Source: Bugulina stolonifera
Lineage: Eukaryota; Bryozoa; Gymnolaemata; Cheilostomatida; Bugulidae
DNA length: 64,000 nucleotides
Direction of reading: 5' to 3'
Assembly (NCBI GenBank): GCA_935421135.1
Contig: OW285189.1
Coordinates: forward strand, 496,001-560,000
Shown here: positions 14,671-29,300 of the stretch, piece after piece
Numbering within the stretch: position 1 is the stretch's first letter
Layout of the letters: each line of letters opens with the position of its first letter
The notes under the pieces: model-generated
Seen by the model: only the letters and a program-made list of their open reading frames with translations
Databases searched by the model: none
Told to the model about the DNA's origin: nothing
Position numbers and translations under genes: made by a program

Positions 14671-16553
14671 TAGAATACATAGATTTCACTCTATGCACTC
14701 TATGTATTCCATGTAATCTATGCATTCTATGTATTCTATGCATTCGGTGCATAGAATACATTTGATGCATAGAATGCATAGAATACATTGATCACATAGA
14801 ATGCATTCTATGCACTGAATGCATAGAATGCATAGGATGCATAGAGTGCATTCTATGCGTTTTATGAGTTCTATGCATTCTATATAGTCCATGCATTGCA
14901 TAGAACACATAGATTGCATTCTATTTACTCTATGCATTCTATGTAATCTATGCATTCTATGTATTCTATGCATTCGGTGCATAGAATACATTTTATGCAT
15001 AGAATGCATAGAATACATTGATCACATAGAATGCATTCTATGCACTCTATGCATTCCATGTAACCTATGCATTCTATGCATCGAATACATAGATTGCATT
15101 CTATGCATTCTATGCATAGAATACATTGAATACATAGAAGACATAGAAGACATAGAATGCATATAATGCATTCCATGTAATCTATGCACTCTATGCATAG
15201 AATACATAGATTGCATTCTATGCATTCGATGCATAGAATACATAGAATACATTGAATACATAGAAGACATAGAAGACATAGAAGGCATAGAATGCATTCC
15301 ATGTAACTTTATGCATAGAATACATAGATTGCATTCTATGCATTTGATGCAAAGAATACATAGAATACATTGAATACATAGAAGGCATTGTATGTAATCA
15401 ATGTATTTTATGCATTCCATGCATAGAATACATAGAATACATAGATTGCACTCAATGCACTCTATGCATTCCATGTAATGTGTGCATTCTATGTATTCTA
15501 TGCATTCGATGCATAGATTACATTTTATGCATAGAATGCATAGAATACATTTATCACATAGAATGCATTCTATGCACTCTATGCATTCCATGTAATCTAT
15601 GCGTTCTATGCATAGAATACCTAGATTGCATTCTATGCATTCTATGCATTGAATACATATAATTCTATGTCTTTTATGTATTCTATGCATTCCATGGATA
15701 GAATACATAGAATACATAGATTGCACTCTATGCACTTTATGCATTCCATGTAATCTATGCGTTCTATGCATAGAATACATAGATTGCATTCTATGCATTC
15801 TATGCATTGAATACATATAATTCTATGTCTTCTATGTATTCTATGCATTCCATGCATAGAACACATAGAATACATAGATTGCGCTCTATGCACTCTATGC
15901 ATTCCATGTAATCTATGCATTCTATGCATAGAATACATAGATTGGATTCTACGCATTCTATGCATAGACTGCATTCTATGTATTCTATGTATTCCATGCA
16001 TAGAATACATAGATTGCATTTTATGCAATCTATGCATTCTGTGTAATCATGGTATTCTATGCATAGAATACATAGAATACATAGAATACATAGAATACAT
16101 AGAATACATAGAATACATAGAATACATAGAATGCCTTCTATGTAATCAATGTATTCTATGCATAGAATGTATTCTATGCATCAAATGCATAGAATACATA
16201 GAATGCAATCTATGTATTCTATGCATAGAATGCAATCTATGTATTCTATGCATAGAATGCAATCTATGTATTTTATGGATGAAGTGCAATCTATGTATTC
16301 TATGCATAGAATACATAGAACGCGTTCTATGTAATCAATGTATTCTATGCAATCTATGCATAGAATGTATTCTATGCATAGAATGTATTCTATGCATAGA
16401 ATTATATAGAATGCATAGAGTGCATAGAATGCAATCTATGTGTTCGACGCATAGAATGCATAGAATATATACAATGCACGGAGTGCGTAGAATGCAATCT
16501 ATGTATTCGATGCATCGAAGGCGCAGAATACATAGAATGCAATCTATGTATTC

Positions 16554-19500
16554 TGTGCATAGAATGCATAGAATATATACAATGCACAGAGGTCATAGAA
16601 TGCAATCTATGTATTCAATGCATCGAAGGCATAGAATACATAGAATGCCATATATGTATTCTTTGCATAGAATACATTGATTGCATAGAATGCATTCTAC
16701 GCATTCTATGTAATCTATGCATTCTATGCATAGAATACATAGACTGCATTCTATGTATTCTATGTATTCCATGCATAGAATGCATAAAATGCAATCTATG
16801 TATTCTATGCGTAGAATGCATTCTATGCAATCAATGTATTCTATGCAAAGAATACATAGATGGCATTCTATGTATTCTATGCCTTCGATGCATTGAATAC
16901 ATAGATTGCATTCTATGACCTCTGTGCATTGTATATATTCTATGCATTCTATGCAGAGAATACATAGATTGCATTCTATGTATTCCGCGCCTTCGATGCA
17001 TCGAATACATAGATTGCATTCTATGCATAGAATGCAATCAATGTATTCTATGGATAGAATGCAATCTATGTTTTCTATGCATAGAATACACAGAACGCGT
17101 TCTAAGTAATCAATGTATTCTATGCATTCTATGCATAGAATGTATTCTATGCATAGAATGCATAAATTGCATGGAATGCATAGAGTGCATAGAATGCAAT
17201 CTATGTATTCTATGCATCAAAAGCATAGAATACATAGAATGCAATCAATGTATTCTATGCATAGACTACATAGAATGTAACCCATGTATTCTATGCAGAG
17301 AATGCATAGAATACATGGAATGCATAGTATACATAGAATGCAATCTATGTATTCTATGCATAGAATGCAATCTATGTATTCTATGCATAGAATGCAATCT
17401 ATGTATTCTATGCATAGAATGCAATCTATGTATTCTATGGATGAAGTGCAATCTATGTATTCTATGCATAGAATACATAGAACGCGTTCTATGTAATCAA
17501 TGTATTCTATGCATTCTATGCATAAAATGTATTCTATGCATAGAATGTATTCTATGCATAGAATTATATGGAATGCATAGAGTGCATAGAATGCAATCTA
17601 TGTGTTCGACGCATAGAATGCATAGAATATATACTATGAACGGAGTGCATAGAATGCAATCTATGTATTCGATGCATCGAAGGCGCAGAATACATAGAAT
17701 GCAATCTATGTATTCTCTGCATAGAATGCATAGAATATATACAATGCACAGAGGTCATAGAATGCAATCTATGTATTCAATGCATCGAAGGCATAGAATA
17801 CATAGAATGCCATCTTTGTATTCTTTGCATAGAATACATTGATTGCATAGAATGCATTCTACGCATTCTATGTAATCTATGCATTCTATGCATAGAATAC
17901 ATAGACTGCATTCTATGTATTCTATGTATTCCATGCATAGAATGCATAAAATGCAATCTATGCATTCTATGCATAGAATACACAGAATGCAATCTATGTA
18001 TTCTATGCATAGAATGCAATCAATGTATTCTATGGATAGAATGCAATCTATGTATTCTATGCATAGAATACATAAAACGCGTTCTATGTAATCAATGTAT
18101 TCTATGCATAGAATGCATAAATTACATGGAATGCATAGAGTGCATAGAATGCAATCTATGTATTCAATGCATCGAAAGCAAAGAATACATAGAATGCAAT
18201 CAATGTATTCTATGCATAGAATACATTCTATGCATGGAATGCATAGACTACATTTATTACATAGAACGCATTCTATGTATTCTATGTATTCTATGCATAG
18301 AATACATAGAATGCATTTTATGCACTCTATGCATTCTGTGTAATCTATGTATTCTATGCATAGAATACATAGAATACATAGAATACATAGAATACATAGA
18401 ATACATAGAATACATAGAATGCCTTCTATGTAATCAATGTATTCTATGCATCAAAAGCATAGAATACATAGAATCAATGTATTCTATGCATAGAATACAT
18501 AGAATGTAACCCATGTATCCTATGCAGAGAATGCATAGAATACATGAAATGCATAGTATACATAGAATGCATTTTATGCAATCTATGCATTCTGTGTAAT
18601 CTATGTATTCTATGCATAGAATACATAGAACGAGTTCTATGTAATCAATGTATCCTATGCATTCTATGCATAGAATGTATTCTATGCATCAAATGCATAG
18701 AATACATAGAATGCAATCTATGTATTCTATGCATAGAATGCAATCTATGTATTCTATGCATAGAATGCAATTTATGTATTCTATGCATAGAATGCAATCT
18801 ATGTATTCTATGCATAGAATGCAATCTATGTATTCTATGCATAGAATGCAATCTATGTATTCTATGCATAGAATGCAATCTACGTATTCTATGCATAGAA
18901 TGCAATCAATGTATTCTAGGGATAGAATGCAATCTATGTATTCTATGCATCAAAGGCATAGAATACATAGAATGCCATCTATGTATTCTTTGCATAGAAT
19001 ACATTGATTGCATAGAATGCATTCTACGCATTCTATGTAATCTATGCATTCTATGCATAGAATACATAGACTGCATTCTATGTATTCTATGTATTCCATG
19101 CATAGAATGCATAAAATGCAATCTATGTATTCTATGCATAGAATGTATTCTATGCATCGAATGCATAGAATACATAGAATGCAATCTATGTATTCTATGC
19201 ATAGAATGCAATCAATGTATTCTAAGGATAGAATGCAATCTATGTATTCTATGCATAGAATACATAGAATGTAACCCATGTATTCTATGCAGAGAATGCA
19301 TAGAATACATGGAATGCATAGTATACATAGAATGCATTTTATGCAATCTATGCATTCTGTGTAATCTATGTATTCTATGCATAGAATACATAGAATACAT
19401 AGAATACATAGAGTACATAAAATACATAGAATGCCTTCTATGTATTCTATGCATAGAATGCAATCTATGTATTCTATGCATAGAATGCAATCTATGTATT

Positions 19501-22000
19501 CTATGCATAGAATGCAATCTATGTAATCTATGGATAGAACGCAATCTATGTATTCTATGCATAGAATACATAGAACGCGTTCTATGTAATCAATGTATTC
19601 TATGCATTCTATGCATAGAATGTATTCTATGCATCAAATGCATAGAATACATAGAATGCAATCTATGTATTCTATGCATAGAATGCAATCTATGTATTCT
19701 ATGCATAGAATGCAATTTATGTATTCTATGCATAGAATGCAATCTATGTATTCTATGCATAGAATGCAATCTATGTATTCTATGCATAGAATGCAAACTA
19801 CGTATTCTATGCATAGAATGCAATCTATGTAATCTATGCATAGAATACATAGAAGACATAGAATGCATAGAATGCATTACGTGCAATCTATGCACTCTAT
19901 GCATAGAATACATAGATTGCACTCTATGCACTCTATGCATTCCATGTAATCTATGCATTCTATGTATTCTATGCATTCGATGCATAGAATACATTTTATG
20001 CGTAGAATGCATAGAATACATTTATCACATAGAATGCATTCTATGCACTCTATGCATTCCATGTAATCTATGCATTCTATGCATAGAATACATAGATTGC
20101 ATTCTACGCATTCTATGCATAGAATACATAGATTGCATTCTATGCATTCTATGCATAGAATACATTGAATACATAGAAGACATAGAAGACATAGAATGCA
20201 TATAATGCATTCCATGTAATCTATGCACTTCATGCATAGAATACATAGATTGCATTCTATGCACTCTATGCATTCCATGTAATCTATGCATTCTATGTAT
20301 TCTATGCATTCGATGCATATAATACATTTTATGCATAGAATGCATAGAATACATTGATCACATAGAATGCATTCTATGCACTCTATGCATTCCATGTAAT
20401 CTATGCGTTCTATGCATAGAATACATAGATTGCATTCTATGCATTCTATGCATAGAATACATAGAAGACATAGAATGCATAGAATGCATTCCGTGCAATC
20501 TATGCACTCTATGCATAGAATACATAGATTGCACTCTATGCACTCTATGCATTCTATGTAATCTATGCATTCTATGTATTCTATGCATTCGATGCATAGA
20601 CTACATTTTACGCATAGAATGCATAGAATACATTTATCACATAGAATGCATTCCATGCACTCTATGCATTCCATGTAATCTATGCATTCTATGCATAGAA
20701 TACATAGATCGCATTCTATGCATTCTATGCATAGAATACATTGAATACATAGAATACATAGAAGACATAGAATGCATAGAATGCATTTCATGTAACTCTA
20801 TGCATAGAACACATAGATTGCATTCTATTTACTCTATGCATTCTATGTAATCTATGCATTCTATGTATTCTATGCATTCGGTGCATAGAATACATTTTAT
20901 GCATAGAATGCATAGAATACATTGATCACATAGAATGCATTCTATGCACTCTATGCATTCCATGTAACCTATGCATTCTATGCATCGAATACATAGATTG
21001 CATTCTATGCATTCTATGCATAGAATACATAGAAGACATAGATTGCATAGAATGCATTCCGTGCAATCTATGCACTCTATGCATAGAATACATAGATTGC
21101 ACTCTATGCACTCTATGCATTCCATGTAATCTATGCATTCTATGCATTCTATGCATAGAATACATTGAATACATAGAAGACATAGAAGACATAGAATGCA
21201 TATAATGCATTCCATGTAATCAATGCACTCTATGCATAGAATACATAGATTGCATTCTATGCATTCGATGCATAGAATACATAGAATACATTGAATACAT
21301 AGAAGACATAGAAGACATAGAAGGCATAGAATGCATTCCATGTAACTTTATGCATAGAATACATAGATTGCATTCTATGCATTTGATGCAAAGAATACAT
21401 AGAATACATTGAATACATAGAAGGCATTGTATGTAATCAATGTATTTTATGCATTCCATGCATAGAATACATAGAATACATAGATTGCACTCTATGCACT
21501 CTATGCATTCCATGTAATCTGTGCATTCTATGTATTCTATGTATTCGATGCATAGATTACATTTTATGCATAGAATGCATAGAATACATTTATCACATAG
21601 AATGCATTCTATGCACTCTATGCATTCCATGTAATCTATGCGTTCTATGCATAGAATACCTAGATTGCATTCTATGCATTCTATGCATTGAATACATATA
21701 ATTCTATGTCTTTTATGTATTCTATGCATTCCATGGATAGAATACATAGAATACATAGATTGCACTCTATGCACTTTATGCATTCCATGTAATCTATGCG
21801 TTCTATGCATAGAATACATAGATTGCATTCTATGCATTCTATGCATTGAATACATATAATTCTATGTCTTCTATGTATTCTATGCATTCCATGCATAGAA
21901 CACATAGAATACATAGATTGCGCTCTATGCACTCTATGCATTCCATGTAATCTATGCATTCTATGCATAGAATACATAGATTGGATTCTACGCATTCTAT
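16554..22000. repeat. Higher-order repeat copy 4, rearranged
   Basis: Begins with the shared landmark at 16554. Segments then match copy 2 in order but with breaks: 17564-18509 resembles 6830-7784, 18544-19260 resembles 7819-8540, and 19441-20815 resembles about 8540-9850. Between these lie extra satellite pieces at 17240-17340 and 19260-19440. The downstream limit is approximate because later sequence is a mosaic. Confidence 0.65.
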
Positions 22001-25000
22001 GCATAGAATACATAGATTGCATTCTATGCACTCCATGCATTCCATGTAATCTATGCATTCTATGTATTCTATGCATTCGATGCATATAATACATTTTATG
22101 CATAGAATGCATAGAATACATAGAATACATAGATTGCATTCTATGCACTCTAAGCATTCCATGTAATCTATGCATTCTATGTATTCTATGCATTCGGTGC
22201 ATAGAATACATTTTATGCATAGAATGCATAGAATACATTGATCACATAGAATGCATTCTATGCACTCTATGCATTCCATGTAACCTATGCATTCTATGCA
22301 TAGAATACATAGATTGCATTCTATGCATTCTATGCATAGAATACATTGAATACATAGAAGACATAGAAGACATAGAAGACATAGAATGCATAGAATGCAT
22401 TCCATGTAACCTATGCACTCTACGCATAGAATACATAGATTGCATTCTATGCATTCGGTGCATAGAATACATAGAATACATTGAATACATAGAAAGCATT
22501 GTATGTAATCAATGTATTTTATGCATTCTATGCATAGAATACATTGATCACATAGAATGCATTCTATGCACTCTATGCATTCCATGTAATCTATGCGTTC
22601 TATGCATAGGATACATAGATTGCATTCTATGCATAGAATACATATAGTTCTATGTCTTCTATGTATTCTATGCATTCCATGCATAGAATACATAGAATAC
22701 ATAGATTGCACTCTATGCACTCTATGCACTCTATGCATTCCATGTAATCTATGCATTCTATGTATTCTATGCATTCGGTGCATAGAAAACATTTTATGCA
22801 TAGAATGCATAGAATACATTGATCACATACGATGCAGTCTATGCACTGAATGCATATAATGCATAGGATGCATAGAGTGCATTCTATGCATTTTATGAGT
22901 TTTATGCATTCTATGTAGTCCATGCATAACATAGCACACATAGATTGCATTCTATGCACTCTATGCATTCCATGTAATCTATGCCTTCTATGTATTCTAT
23001 GCATTCGATGCATATAATACATTTTATGCATAGAATGCATAGAATACATTGATCACATAGAATGCATTCTATGCACTCTATGCATTCCATGGAATCTATG
23101 CGTTCTATGCATAGAATACCTAGGTTGCATTCTATGCATTCTATGCATAGAATACATAGAAGACATAGAATGCATAGACTGCATCGTATGTGATCAATGT
23201 ATTCTATGCATTCCATGCATAAAATGTATTCTATGCACCGAATGCATAGAATACATAGAATGCATAGATTACATAGAATGCATAGAGTGCATAGAGTGCA
23301 ATCTATGTATTATATGTATTCTATGCATGGAATGCATAGAATACATAGAAGACATAGAATTATATGTATTCTATGCATAGAATGCATAGAATGCACTCTA
23401 TGCATTCCATGGAATCTATGCGTTCTATGCATAGAACACATAGATTGCATTCTATGCACTCTATGCATTCCATGTAATCTATGCATTCTATGTATTCTAT
23501 GCATTCGGTGCATTGAATACATTTTCTGCATAGAATGCATAGAATACATTGGTCACATAGAATGCATTCTATGCACTGAATGCATAGGATGCATAGAGTG
23601 CATTCTATGCGTTTTATGAGTTCTATGCATTCTATGTAGTCTATGCATTCGGTGCATAGAATACATTTTATGCATAGAATGCATAGAATACATTGATCAC
23701 ATAGAATGCATTCTATGCACTCTATGCATTTCATGTAACCTATGCACTCTATGCATAGAATACATAGATTGCGTTCTATGCATTCGACGCACAGAATACA
23801 TTTTATGCATAGAATGCATAGAATACATTGATCACATAGAATGCATTCTATACACTCTATGCATTCCATGTAATCTATGCATTCTATGCATAGAATACAT
23901 AGATTGCATTCTATGCATTCTATGCATTTTATGCATGAAATACATAGAAGACATAGAACGCATAGAATGCGTTCCATGTAATCTATGCACTCTATGCATA
24001 GAATACATAGATTGCATTCTATGCATTCGATGCATAGAATACATAGATTGCATTCTATGCATTCTATGCATAGAATACATTGAATACATAGAAGACATAG
24101 AAGACATAGAATGCATATAATGCATCCCATGTAATCTATGCACTCTATGCATAAAATACATAGATTGCATTCTATGCATTCTATGCATTCGATGCATAGA
24201 ATACATTGAATACATAGAAGGCATTGTATGTAATCAATGTATTTTATGCATTCTATGCATATAATACATAGAATACATAGAATGCATAGAATTCGTTCTA
24301 TGTAATCAATGTATTCTATGCATTCTATGAATAGAATGTATTCTATGCATCGAATGCATAGAATACATAGAATGCAATCTACAGTATGTATTCTATGCAT
24401 AGAATGCATAGAATGCAATCTATGTATTCTATGCATAGAATACATAGAATACATAGAATGCGTTCTATGTAATAAATGTAGTCTATGCATTCCATGCATA
24501 GAATGTATTCTATGCATAGAATACATAGACTGCATTCTATGTATTCTATGTATTTCATGCATAGAATACATAGAATGCAATCTATGTATTCTATGCATAG
24601 AATGCATAGAATGCAATCTATGTATTCTATGCATAGAATACATAGAATACACAGAATGTGTTCTATGTAATAAATGTATTCTATGCATCCTATGCATATA
24701 ATGTATTCTATGCATAGAATGCATAGATTACATGGAATGCATAGAGTGCATAGAATGCAATCTATGTATTCGATGCATCCAAAGCAAAGAATACATAGAA
24801 TGTAATCAACATATTCTATGCATAGAATACATAGATTGCATTCTATGCATTGAATGCATAGATTGCATTCTATGCATAGAATCCATAGATTGCATTCTAT
24901 GCATAGAATACATAGACTGCATTCTATGTATTCTATGTATTCTATGCATAGAATACATAGATTGCATTTTATGCAATCTATGCATTCTGTGTAATCATGG

Positions 25001-25810
25001 TATTCTATGCATAGAATACATAGAATACATAGAATACATAGAATACATAGAATACATAGAATACATAGAATACATAGAATGCCTTCTATGTAATCAATGT
25101 ATTCTATGCATAGAATGTATTCTATGCATCAAAAGCATAGAATACATAGAATGCAATCAATGTATTCTATGCATAGAATACATAGAATGTAACCCATGTA
25201 TTCTATGCAGAGAATGCATAGAATACATGGAATGCATAGTATACATAGAATGCAATCTATGTATTCTATGCATAGAATGCAATCTATGTATTCTATGCAT
25301 AGAATGCAATCTATGTATTCTATGCATAGAATGCAATCTATGTATTCTATGGATGAAGTGCAATCTATGTATTCTATGCATAGAATACATAGAACGCGTT
25401 CTATGTAATCAATGTATTCTATGCATTCTATGCATAAAATGTATTCTATGCATAGAATGTATTCTATGCATAGAATTATATGGAATGCATAGAGTGCATA
25501 GAATGCAATCTATGTGTTCGACGCATAGAATGCATAGAATATATACTATGAACGGAGTGCATAGAATGCAATCTATGTATTCGATGCATCGAAGGCGCAG
25601 AATACATAGAATGCAATCTATGTATTCTCTGCATAGAATGCATAGAATATATACAATGCACAGAGGTCATAGAATGCAATCTATGTATTCAATGCATCGA
25701 AGGCATAGAATACATAGAATGCCATCTATGTATTCTTTGCATAGAATACATTGATTGCATAGAATGCATTCTACGCATTCTATGTAATCTATGCATTCTA
25801 TGCATAGAAT

Positions 25811-26320
25811 ACATTGATTGCATTCTATGTATTCTTTGCTTTCGATGCATTGAATACATAGATTGCATTCTATGCACTCTATGCATTCCATGTAATTTAT
25901 GCATTCTATGCATAGAATACATTGATTACATAGAACGCGTTCTATGTATTCTATGCATAGAATACATAGATTGCATTCTATCCATAGAATACATTGATTG
26001 CATTCTATGCATAGAATACATAGATTGCATTCTATGTATTCTATGTATTCCATGCATAGAATGCATAAAATGCAATCTATGCATTCTATGCATAGAATAC
26101 ACAGAATGCAATCTATGTATTCTATGCATAGAATGCAATCAATGTATTCTATGGATAGAATGCAATCTATGTATTCTATGCATAGAATACATAGAACGCG
26201 TTCTATGTATTCTATGCATAGAATGCATAAATTACATGGAATGCATAGAGTGCATAGAATGCAATCTATGTATTCAATGCATCGAAAGCAAAGAATACAT
26301 AGAATGCAATCAATGTATTC
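25811..26320. repeat. Long inverted repeat within satellite
   Basis: The segment at about 25811-26030 reappears on the opposite strand at about 26100-26320. It includes the rare variants ATCCATAGAATAC, GAACGCGTTC and TTTGCTTTCGATGCA, so the pairing is specific and not just the generic satellite palindromes. One arm lacks a single 9-bp unit (AATCAATGT). Confidence 0.75.
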
Positions 26321-29300
26321 TATGCATAGAATACATTCTATGCATGGAATGCATAGACTACATTTATTACATAGAACGCATTCTATGTATTCTATGTATT
26401 CTATGCATAGAATACATAGAATGCATTTTATGCACTCTATGCATTCTGTGTAATCTATGTATTCTATGCATAGAATACATAGAATACATAGAATACATAG
26501 AATACATAGAATGCCTTCTATGTAATCAATGTATTCTATGCATTTCATGCATAGAATGTATTCTATGCATCAAAAGCATAGAATACATAGAATCAATGTA
26601 TTCTATGCATAGAATACATAGAATGTAACCCATGTATTCTATGCAGAGAATGAATAGAATACATGAAATGCATAGTATACATAGAATGCATTTTATGCAA
26701 TCTATGCATTCTGTGTAATCTATGTATTCTATGCATAGAATACATAGAACGAGTTCTATGTAATCAATGTATCCTATGCATTCTATGCATAGAATGTATT
26801 CTATGCATCAAATGCATAGAATACATAGAATGCAATCTATGTATTCTATGCATAGAATGCAATCTATGTATTCTATGCATAGAATGCAATTTATGTATTC
26901 TATGCATAGAATGCAATCTATGTATTCTATGCATAGAATGCAATCTATGTATTCTATGCATAGAATGCAATCTATGTATTCTATGCATAGAATGCAATCT
27001 ACGTATTCTATGCATAGAATGCAATCAATGTATTCTAGGGATAGAATGCAATCTATGTATTCTATGCATCAAAGGCATAGAATACATAGAATGCCATCTA
27101 TGTATTCTTTGCATAGAATACATTGATTGCATAGAATGCATTCTACGCATTCTATGTAATCTATGCATTCTATGCATAGAATACATAGACTGCATTCTAT
27201 GTATTCTATGTATTCCATGCATAGAATGCATAAAATGCAATCTATGTATTCTATGCATAGAATGTATTCTATGCATCGAATGCATAGAATACATAGAATG
27301 CAATCTATGTATTCTATGCATAGAATGCAATCAATGTATTCTAGGGATAGAATGCAATCTATGTATTCTATGCATAGAATACATAGAATGTAACCCATGT
27401 ATTCTATGCAGAGAATGCATAGAATACATGGAATGCATAGTATACATAGAATGCATTTTATGCAATCTATGCATTCTGTGTAATCTATGTATTCTATGCA
27501 TAGAATACATAGAATACATAGAATACATAGAGTACATAAAATACATAGAATGCCTTCTATGTATTCTATGCATAGAATGCAATCGATGTATTCTATGCAT
27601 AGAATGCAATCTATGTATTCTATGCATAGAATGCAATCTATGTAATCTATGGATAGAACGCAATCTATGTATTCTATGCATAGAATACATAGAACGCGTT
27701 CTATGTAATCAATGTATTCTATGCATTCTATGCATAGAATGTATTCTATGCATCAAATGCATAGAATACATAGAATGCAATCTATGTATTCTATGCATAG
27801 AATGCAATCTATGTATTCTATGCATAGAATGCAATTTATGTATTCTATGCATAGAATGCAATCTATGTATTCTATGCATAGAATGCAATCTATGTATTCT
27901 ATGCATAGAATGCAAACTACGTATTCTATGCATAGAATGCAATCTATGTAATCTATGCATAGAATACATAGAACACATAGAATGCGTTCTATGTAATAAA
28001 TGTATTCTATGCATTCCATGCATAGAATGTATTCTATGCATAGAATACATAGACTGCATTCTATGTATTCTATGTATTTCATGCATAGAATGTATAGAAT
28101 GCAATCTATGTATTCTATGCATAGAATGCAATCTATGTATTCTATGCATATAATACATAGAATACATAGAATGCATAGAATTCGTTCTATGTAATCAATG
28201 TATTCTATGCATTCTATGAATAGAATGTATTCTATTCAAATGCATAGATTACATGGAATGCATAGAGTGCATAGAATGCAATCTATGTATTCGATGCATC
28301 CAAAGCAAAGAATACATAGAATGTAATCAACGTATTCTATGCATAGAATACATAGATTGCATTCTATGCATTGAATACATAGATTGCATAGACTGCATAG
28401 AATGCATAGAATGCACAGAATCCATTCTATGCCTTTTATGCGTTCTATGTATCCTATGAGTAGAATGCATAGAATGCAATCTATGTATTCTGTGCATAGA
28501 ATGCATAGAATATATACAATGAAAGAGGGCCTAGAATGCAATCTATGTATTCGATACATCGAAGGCATAAAATACATAGAATGCAATCTATGTATTCTAT
28601 GCATGGAATACATAGAATACATTGAATACATAGAATGCATAGAATGCGTTCAATGTAATCAATGTATTCAATGCATTCTATGCATAGAATACATAGACTG
28701 CATTCTATGTATTCTATGTATTCCATGCCTAGAATGCAATCTATGAATTCTATGCATAGAATTCATTCTATGCATAGAATGCATAGAATACATTGATTAC
28801 ATAGAACGCATTCTATGTATTCTATGCATAGAATACATAGATTGCATTCTATGCATAGAATACATAGATTGCATTCTATGCATAGAATACATAGATTGCA
28901 TTCTATGCATTCTATGCATGGAATACATAGAATGCATGGAATGCAGTCTATGTATTCTTTGCATAGAATACATAGAATTCATTCTATGCATGCAATGCAT
29001 AGAATACATTGATTACATAGAACGCATTCTATGTATTCTATGTTTTTTATGGATTCTATGCATAGAATACATATGTAGATTACATAAAATGCATAGAGTG
29101 CATAAAACGCATTCTATGTATTCTATGCATTCCATGTATTCTATGCATTCTCTGCATAGAATACAGGGGTTACATTCTATGTATTCTATGCATAGAATAC
29201 ATTGATTACATTCAATGTATTTTTTGCTTTCGATGCATCGAATACATATATTGCATTCTATGCACTCTATGCATTCCATGCAATCTATGCATCCTATGCA

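Larger units (their letters stand above)
11936..16553. repeat. Higher-order repeat copy 3, internally deleted and interrupted
   Basis: Starts with the same landmark as copies 1 and 2. Near 12205-12220 the sequence jumps to what corresponds to about 8850 in copy 2, which removes roughly 2.6 kb of the unit. A Tc1/mariner-type element (13651-14670) then interrupts it. After that insert the satellite resumes with sequence equivalent to about 10285 of copy 2 and runs to the start of the next copy. Confidence 0.8.

Noticed and set aside
18544..20205. 553-codon open frame of repeated CILCIECNL pattern, and many similar MHRMHS or Cys-rich frames in the satellite
   Set aside because: The 9-bp period is divisible by three, so frames stay open on both strands at once. 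No promoter, splice or composition evidence supports translation.
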